Position numbers and translations under genes: made by a program. From Clostridia bacterium (GTDB taxonomy: Bacteria > Bacillota > DSM-521 > Neomoorellales > Neomoorellaceae), in assembly GCA_030154265.1 (NCBI GenBank), contig JASKKH010000015.1, forward strand, positions 1-43,265: DNA of 43,265 nt, given 5' to 3'. Below are positions 38,595 through 43,265 of this stretch, in pieces; positions within the stretch are counted from its first letter, which is position 1, and the number at the start of each line of letters is the position of its first letter. The notes under the pieces were generated by a model. It worked only from the letters and a program-made list of their open reading frames with translations. It was not told where the DNA came from and made no database searches.

Positions 38595-38933
38595 TCAGTC
38601 CTCCTTTTCCCCGACCACCACGGTAATGTGACTAGTTCTCTTGCGTCTAATATTTGCACGACCTTGAGCTCGCGGCTGATAACGTTTCAGGGTTGGACCT
38701 TCGTCTACATAAGTACGGCAGACATATAATTCACTACTGTCCATATTATAATTGTGCTCAGCATTAGCCACTGCTGACTTAAGCGTTTTAGCTACTACTT
38801 TGGCACCTCTTTTAGGAGTATTCATTAAAATGGCTTCTGCCTCCCGTACCCCTTTACCGCGAATTAAATCAATTACCTGGCGAACACGTCGTGGGGAAAT
38901 CCGGATATATCTGGATACTGCTTTAGCTTCCAT
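38595..38933 (-). CDS. rplV: Ribosomal protein L22
   Basis: L22 (112 residues) has a loop that lines the exit tunnel, where macrolide-resistance changes arise. It reads [20 protein letters not shown] and ends with the loop and strand [20 protein letters not shown], then RTSHITVVV. It ends four bases before rpsC. Confidence 0.98.
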   Translation of the reverse strand: MEAKAVSRYIRISPRRVRQVIDLIRGKGVREAEAILMNTPKRGAKVVAKTLKSAVANAEHNYNMDSSELYVCRTYVDEGPTLKRYQPRAQGRANIRRKRTSHITVVVGEKED

Positions 38934-38946
38934 CCTGTTACCCCCC

Positions 38947-39231
38947 TTACTTCAACGCTGTAGAACGTTCTGTATGCGCTCCGTGCCCACGGTAAGTACG
39001 AGTAGGCACAAACTCACCTAGCTTATGTCCAACCATATCTTCAGTAACATAAATCGGTACATGTTTACGACCATCATGAACCGCAAAGGTATGACCAACC
39101 ATTTCAGGGAAGATTGTAGAACGTCGTGACCAGGTCTTTATAACCTTTTTTTCACCTTTCTCGTTCATATCAATAACCTTTTTTAGTAGCTTTTCATCAC
39201 AATATGGCCCTTTTTTCAGGGAACGACCCAT
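38947..39231 (-). CDS. rpsS: Ribosomal protein S19
   Basis: S19 (94 residues) lies in the 30S head beside S13. It has [19 protein letters not shown], the [20 protein letters not shown] segment and [15 protein letters not shown]. It follows rplB by 27 bases. Confidence 0.98.
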   Translation of the reverse strand: MGRSLKKGPYCDEKLLKKVIDMNEKGEKKVIKTWSRRSTIFPEMVGHTFAVHDGRKHVPIYVTEDMVGHKLGEFVPTRTYRGHGAHTERSTALK

Positions 39232-39258
39232 TTATAAAAGGAACCTCCTTTCACCGCT

Positions 39259-40089
39259 CTATTTTTTATTACGCGGCTTTACAATCATTTTATCGGAAGG
39301 CTTTCTTTTCTTACGTGTCTTAGCCCCTAACGCAGGTTTACCCCAAGGTGTTACTGGATTGCGTCCAATTGGTGAGCGTCCTTCACCACCACCATGAGGA
39401 TGGTCTACCGGATTCATTACTACGCCGCGAACAGTTGGCCGAATCCCAAGCCAACGTTTCCGTCCTGCTTTACCAAAATTAATGTTTTCCCAATCAAGGT
39501 TACTTACCTGGCCTATTGTAGCCCGGCAATTCTCATGTACTTTACGCACTTCTCCAGACGGCAATCGTAATAAAGCGTAGCCACCTTCTTTAGCCATAAG
39601 TTGAGCAGCCGCACCAGCTGATCTTACCATTTGCCCGCCTTTACCAGGTTTAAGTTCTATGTTATGCACTATAGTACCAACGGGAATGGATTTAAGAGGA
39701 AGAGCATTGCCAACCTTAATATCAGCTTCAGCTCCACTTTCAATCTTATCTCCAACTTTCAATTTATCTGGAGCTAAGATATATCGCTTCTCTCCATCAG
39801 CATAATTTACCAAAGCAATGTATGCAGTACGGTTAGGATCATATTCTATAGTTGCCACGCGGCCTGGAATGCCGTCTTTATCACGCTTAAAATCTATTAA
39901 TCTATATAAGCGCTTGTGGCCACCTCCCTGGTGGCGAACAGTTAAACGGCCTTGATTGTTCCTTCCTGCCTTTTTCTTTAAAGGAACAGTTAAGGGTTTA
40001 TATGGCTCTTTAGCTGTAATTTCTGCAAAGTCACTTACGGTCATCTGTCGCCGGCCGGGTGACGTTGGTTTAAACTTTTTGATGGCCAT
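39259..40089 (-). CDS. rplB: Ribosomal protein L2
   Basis: L2 is needed for subunit joining and peptidyl-transferase activity. The ATG at 40089 yields 276 residues starting [20 protein letters not shown]; two codons upstream have no independent ribosome site (GGAGAG fits the ATG). The conserved [20 protein letters not shown] segment with its functional His is intact. Confidence 0.98.
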   Translation of the reverse strand: MAIKKFKPTSPGRRQMTVSDFAEITAKEPYKPLTVPLKKKAGRNNQGRLTVRHQGGGHKRLYRLIDFKRDKDGIPGRVATIEYDPNRTAYIALVNYADGEKRYILAPDKLKVGDKIESGAEADIKVGNALPLKSIPVGTIVHNIELKPGKGGQMVRSAGAAAQLMAKEGGYALLRLPSGEVRKVHENCRATIGQVSNLDWENINFGKAGRKRWLGIRPTVRGVVMNPVDHPHGGGEGRSPIGRNPVTPWGKPALGAKTRKKRKPSDKMIVKPRNKK

Positions 40090-40110
40090 GTCCACTTCTC
40101 TCCTTTTAAG

Positions 40111-40401
40111 CTATTCCAAGGCCTCAAAGATTTGTATCTTATCACCATCTGCTAAAGTAACAATAGCCTTTTTACGGTCTGGTTGACGCCCCTGATATCG
40201 CCCTACACGGCGCAATTTCCCACGATCATATAAAGTATTAACCTTTAATACTTTTACATCGAAAAGTTTTTCTATCGCATTTTTAATTTCTATTTTATTG
40301 CTTTCAGGAGCAACTAAAAAAGTATACTTGTTTTCAGCTATCAAATTTGTTGTCTTTTCTGTTACTATCGGTTTAATAATAATTTCTTCAGGAGTCCGCA
40401 T
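40111..40401 (-). CDS. rplW: Ribosomal protein L23
   Basis: L23 (96 residues) is the main exit-tunnel docking point for trigger factor and SRP. It reads [20 protein letters not shown] and [20 protein letters not shown], and ends with [12 protein letters not shown]-like [17 protein letters not shown]. Its ATG touches the rplD stop. Confidence 0.98.
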   Translation of the reverse strand: MRTPEEIIIKPIVTEKTTNLIAENKYTFLVAPESNKIEIKNAIEKLFDVKVLKVNTLYDRGKLRRVGRYQGRQPDRKKAIVTLADGDKIQIFEALE

Positions 40402-41024
40402 TAACTAAGCACCTCCTGAATCCGTTCTACGGCATCCTTAGTAATAATTAATTTATCGTAAGCTAGAAGATCGTAAACATTTATGCCTTCCGAAGGCACA
40501 AAATTAACTCCCGGTAAATTACGAGCTGATAATTCAACATTTCTATCTCTAGAAGCTGTAACAACCAAGGCTTTATCTTGACCGGTAAGGTTCTCTATTA
40601 TGTTAGCCATTTCCTTGGTTTTAGGTTCTGCAAGAGTTAGGTTGTCAAGGACAATCATATTACCTTCATTTACTTTACTCGATAAAGCTGAACGCAAAGC
40701 TAAACGACGTACTTTCTTGGGTAGTTTATAACCGTAATCCCTGGGCTGTGGACCAAAAATGACCGCGCCCCCTCTCCATAGAGGAGAACGAATACTACCT
40801 GCACGAGCACGCCCAGTACCCTTTTGCCGCCATGGTTTACGGCCACCACCACTGACCTTAGCCCAACCTTTAGTTGCCACCGTGCCTTGTCGCCGGCTGG
40901 CTAACTGCATAACTACCGCATCATGCAGAACCGCTTCATTTACCTCGCAACCAAAAACATCGTCGCTGAGGTCTATTTCACCTACCTGCTGACCCTGAAC
41001 ATTATATAAGGCTACTTTGGGCAT
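40401..41024 (-). CDS. rplD: Ribosomal protein L4
   Basis: L4 (207 residues) is a 50S assembly starter with a tunnel loop. The loop motif [20 protein letters not shown] and the [20 protein letters not shown]-like segment [20 protein letters not shown] are present. In gamma-proteobacteria L4 represses the S10 operon; no such leader can be seen here. It follows rplC by six bases. Confidence 0.98.
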   Translation of the reverse strand: MPKVALYNVQGQQVGEIDLSDDVFGCEVNEAVLHDAVVMQLASRRQGTVATKGWAKVSGGGRKPWRQKGTGRARAGSIRSPLWRGGAVIFGPQPRDYGYKLPKKVRRLALRSALSSKVNEGNMIVLDNLTLAEPKTKEMANIIENLTGQDKALVVTASRDRNVELSARNLPGVNFVPSEGINVYDLLAYDKLIITKDAVERIQEVLS

Positions 41025-41030
41025 TGCCTG

Positions 41031-41660
41031 TTAGCCTCCCTTTACCGAATTCTTAATCATCAACAATCCGTGGCGGGGACCTGGAACCGAACCCTTGATA
41101 AGAAGGAGATTACGTTCAGGATCGGTTTTTACAATTTCCAACCCTTGAACAGTTACCTTCTCAGTTCCCAGGTGTCCTGGCAAACGGCGCCCTTTAAATA
41201 CACGGGCTGGTCCTTTCGCAGCCAAAGAACCTGGACGTCTGTGATATTTAGAACCATGTTCCATTAATCCACGGTGAAAGCCGTGACGTTTAATGCCACC
41301 TGCAAACCCCTTACCTTTTGAAACACCTGTTACATCGATTTTTTCTCCAGCACTAAAAATGTCCGCTTTTATTTCCTGGCCTACTTCATAACCTTCAAGG
41401 TCGTCCATGCGAAACTCACGGATATATCGGCAAGGAGTTACTCCACTCTTATTGAAATGTCCTTTAAGTGGTTTGTTTACCTTCTTCTCTTTGATTGGTT
41501 CAAAACCGACCTGTAAAGCATTATAGCCATCGGTTGCTGTTTCTTTCTTCTGTATAACAACACATGGCCCAGCTTGAACAACCGTTACAGGAATCACTTT
41601 GCCGGTTTCATCAAAAATCTGGGTCATACCAACTTTTTTACCTAAAATACCTTTGCGCAC
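41031..41660 (-). CDS. rplC: Ribosomal protein L3
   Basis: L3 (209 residues) binds near the 3' end of 23S rRNA and reaches the peptidyl-transferase centre. It starts [20 protein letters not shown], has the signature [20 protein letters not shown] and ends with [15 protein letters not shown]. It follows rpsJ by 15 bases. Confidence 0.98.
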   Translation of the reverse strand: MRKGILGKKVGMTQIFDETGKVIPVTVVQAGPCVVIQKKETATDGYNALQVGFEPIKEKKVNKPLKGHFNKSGVTPCRYIREFRMDDLEGYEVGQEIKADIFSAGEKIDVTGVSKGKGFAGGIKRHGFHRGLMEHGSKYHRRPGSLAAKGPARVFKGRRLPGHLGTEKVTVQGLEIVKTDPERNLLLIKGSVPGPRHGLLMIKNSVKGG

Positions 41661-41675
41661 CTGCTCTGACCCCCC

Positions 41676-41984
41676 TTACAGTTTAATCTCAATGTCAACC
41701 CCTGCCGGGAGATCTAAGCGCATCAATGCATCTACTGTTTTTGGTGTTGGTTCAACAATATCAATTAGACGCTTATGAGTACGCATCTCAAACTGCTCCC
41801 GTGAATCTTTATTGACATGGGGTGAGCGTAATATTGTAAATATATTTTTCTTCGTTGGCAAAGGAATAGGACCTGAAACAACTGCTCCTGTACGTCTCGC
41901 TGTGTCTACTATCTTTTGAGAAGATTGATCTAAAACCCGATGGTCGAATGCTTTAAGTCGAATGCGGATTTTCTGCCTCGCCAT
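41676..41984 (-). CDS. rpsJ: Ribosomal protein S10
   Basis: S10 (102 residues) is part of the 30S head and also partners NusB in antitermination. The family strings [40 protein letters not shown] and [20 protein letters not shown] are complete. It is the first gene of the S10 operon, 63 bases after tuf, with a perfect hairpin in that gap. Confidence 0.98.
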   Translation of the reverse strand: MARQKIRIRLKAFDHRVLDQSSQKIVDTARRTGAVVSGPIPLPTKKNIFTILRSPHVNKDSREQFEMRTHKRLIDIVEPTPKTVDALMRLDLPAGVDIEIKL

Positions 41985-42010
41985 GCGTTACTTACCCTCC
42001 TTCATGGCAT

Positions 42011-42036
42011 GGGATCAGGTGTAAGCACCTGATCCC
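42011..42036 (-). repeat. Perfect 11-bp hairpin between tuf and rpsJ
   Basis: GGGATCAGGTG and CACCTGATCCC (minus strand) surround a four-base CTTA loop. The next bases are ATGCCATG, so there is no U-tract and a plain intrinsic terminator is unlikely. It could be an RNA-processing or stability element, or a protein-binding site ahead of the S10 operon. Confidence 0.8.
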
Positions 42037-42047
42037 TCGCTCATAAA

Positions 42048-43250
42048 CTATTCATTAATTCCAGTAACAACGCCAGCGCCAACAGTACGACCGCCTTCGC
42101 GAATAGCAAAGCGTAAGCCTTCTTCGATGGCAATTGGGGTTATTAGCTCAATGCTCATCTTGACGTTATCGCCTGGCATGACCATTTCTACTCCCTCTGG
42201 AAGTTTGGCTACCCCTGTGACGTCTGTTGTCCGGAAATAAAACTGCGGTCTATATCCGTTGAAGAATGGTGTATGTCTTCCACCTTCTTCTTTGGTAAGT
42301 ACATAGACTTCTGCGTCAAATTTGGTATGTGGTTTGATTGAACCCGGTTTGGCCAGTACCATCCCGCGTTCTACTTCTTTTCTTTCTACACCTCTTAATA
42401 GGGTTCCGATATTATCCCCTGCTACCGCTTCGTCTAAAATCTTGCGGAACATCTCGACTCCTGTTACTACTGTCTTCCTTACCTGGTCACGCAACCCTAT
42501 TATTTCTACTTCTTCGCCTGTTTTTATTGTTCCTCTTTCTACCCTTCCTGTTGTAACGGTTCCGCGACCAGTAATGGTAAATACGTCTTCGATGGGCATT
42601 AGGAATGGTTTGTCTACATCGCGTTCTGGTGTCGGTACATATTCATCTACTGCATCCATTAGCTCCCATATCTTGCCGCACCATTCACAGTCGCGTTTGC
42701 CGCAGCCACATTCCATGGCTTTTAAGGCACTACCAGTTATAATCGGAATGTCGTCTCCGGGAAATTCGTATTCACTTAATAGTTCGCGAACTTCCATCTC
42801 TACTAATTCTAATAACTCGGGATCGTCTACCTGGTCTACTTTGTTCATGAAGACGACAATGTATGGTACGCCTACCTGACGTGCTAAGAGGATGTGTTCG
42901 CGGGTCTGTGGCATGGGACCGTCAGCCGCGGATACTACTAGAATGGCTCCGTCCATCTGGGCTGCACCGGTAATCATGTTCTTTACATAGTCGGCGTGTC
43001 CTGGACAGTCTACGTGTGCATAGTGACGTTTTTCGGTCTCATACTCTACGTGCGCTGTCGCAATTGTAATTCCGCGTTCCCTTTCTTCTGGTGCCTTGTC
43101 GATTTGGTCATATGCTGTGGCTGTGGCTCCACCAGCAGTTGCCAGATTTATTGTTATAGCTGCTGTTAATGTGGTTTTCCCATGGTCTACGTGTCCAATT
43201 GTTCCTACGTTAAGATGCGGTTTCGTGCGTTCGTATTTTTGTTTGGCCAT
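42048..43250 (-). CDS. tuf: Elongation factor Tu
   Basis: EF-Tu brings aminoacyl-tRNA to the ribosome as a GTP complex. The 400-residue product has G1 GHVDHGKT (19-26), the switch [21 protein letters not shown] and MNKVDQVDD, and complete beta-barrel domains II and III. An unusual cysteine group, Cys181, Cys183, Cys188 and Cys191 ([11 protein letters not shown]), lies late in the G domain, where many EF-Tu proteins have a shorter acidic loop before WELMDAVD. It could bind metal and seems to occur in related Clostridia. The ATG has GGAGG at the very edge of the window. Confidence 0.98.
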   Translation of the reverse strand: MAKQKYERTKPHLNVGTIGHVDHGKTTLTAAITINLATAGGATATAYDQIDKAPEERERGITIATAHVEYETEKRHYAHVDCPGHADYVKNMITGAAQMDGAILVVSAADGPMPQTREHILLARQVGVPYIVVFMNKVDQVDDPELLELVEMEVRELLSEYEFPGDDIPIITGSALKAMECGCGKRDCEWCGKIWELMDAVDEYVPTPERDVDKPFLMPIEDVFTITGRGTVTTGRVERGTIKTGEEVEIIGLRDQVRKTVVTGVEMFRKILDEAVAGDNIGTLLRGVERKEVERGMVLAKPGSIKPHTKFDAEVYVLTKEEGGRHTPFFNGYRPQFYFRTTDVTGVAKLPEGVEMVMPGDNVKMSIELITPIAIEEGLRFAIREGGRTVGAGVVTGINE

Positions 43251-43265
43251 CTTCTTTTAGCCTCC

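Noticed and set aside
38591-38659. Longer rpsC reading beginning 23 codons upstream
   Set aside because: That stretch overlaps rplV in another frame and does not match the S3 N-terminus; the GTG at 38590 has a strong AAGGAGG site.
42322-42879. Plus-strand open frame of 185 codons
   Set aside because: It lies wholly antisense to tuf, has no ribosome site or family-like features, and reflects the codon pattern of the opposite strand.

Overview
All recognisable genes in this 43.3 kb window lie on the minus strand. The content points to a low-GC, endospore-type Clostridia (Firmicutes), probably a relative of the Peptococcaceae/Desulfotomaculum group. The clues are the S10-spc-alpha ribosomal supercluster with a KOW protein between map and infA, an ECF transporter core after rplQ, a SCIFF peptide with its radical-SAM maturase, a T-box leader on aroF, and the gene run rho, transaldolase, class II aldolase, Spo0F-like regulator, pyrG, argS. 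No tRNA, rRNA, CRISPR array, phage or insertion sequence was seen. The species cannot be fixed from this sequence alone.

In transcription order (right to left), 43.3-26.8 kb holds tuf and a near gapless run of ribosomal protein genes (S10, spc and alpha operons) with secY, adk, map, a KOW protein, infA, rpmJ and rpoA. It continues through ecfA1-ecfA2-ecfT and truA. A good sigma-A-type promoter then precedes rplM-rpsI, and a 48-codon SCIFF precursor follows rpsI after 15 bases. A hairpin separates it from the SCIFF maturase. From about 20.9 to 13.3 kb are envelope and stress genes: a G5/LysM/M23 peptidase, thioredoxin reductase, a membrane-anchored HExxH peptidase, an HtrA protease, rlmH, and a two-gene sodium:solute symporter unit with its own promoter.

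From 13.3 to 0.2 kb are aroF under a T-box riboswitch, argS, pyrG, a FemAB-like transferase, alanine racemase, a Spo0F-like receiver, a zinc-ribbon protein of unknown function, class II aldolase, a broken DUF1540-like gene, a transaldolase-like gene, rho and a LysM/M23 peptidase. Terminators mark several of these boundaries.

Most of the window is conserved housekeeping and I found no large undescribed system. The points most worth a second look are: a SCIFF precursor with five cysteines instead of six, placed at the end of a ribosomal-protein transcript; a DUF1540-like gene interrupted by two in-frame stops in an otherwise intact frame; an ecfT gene whose conserved N-terminus has no ATG/GTG/TTG start; a four-cysteine insert in EF-Tu; a perfect hairpin without a U-tract between tuf and rpsJ; and an uncharacterised cysteine-rich protein beside the Spo0F-like gene.
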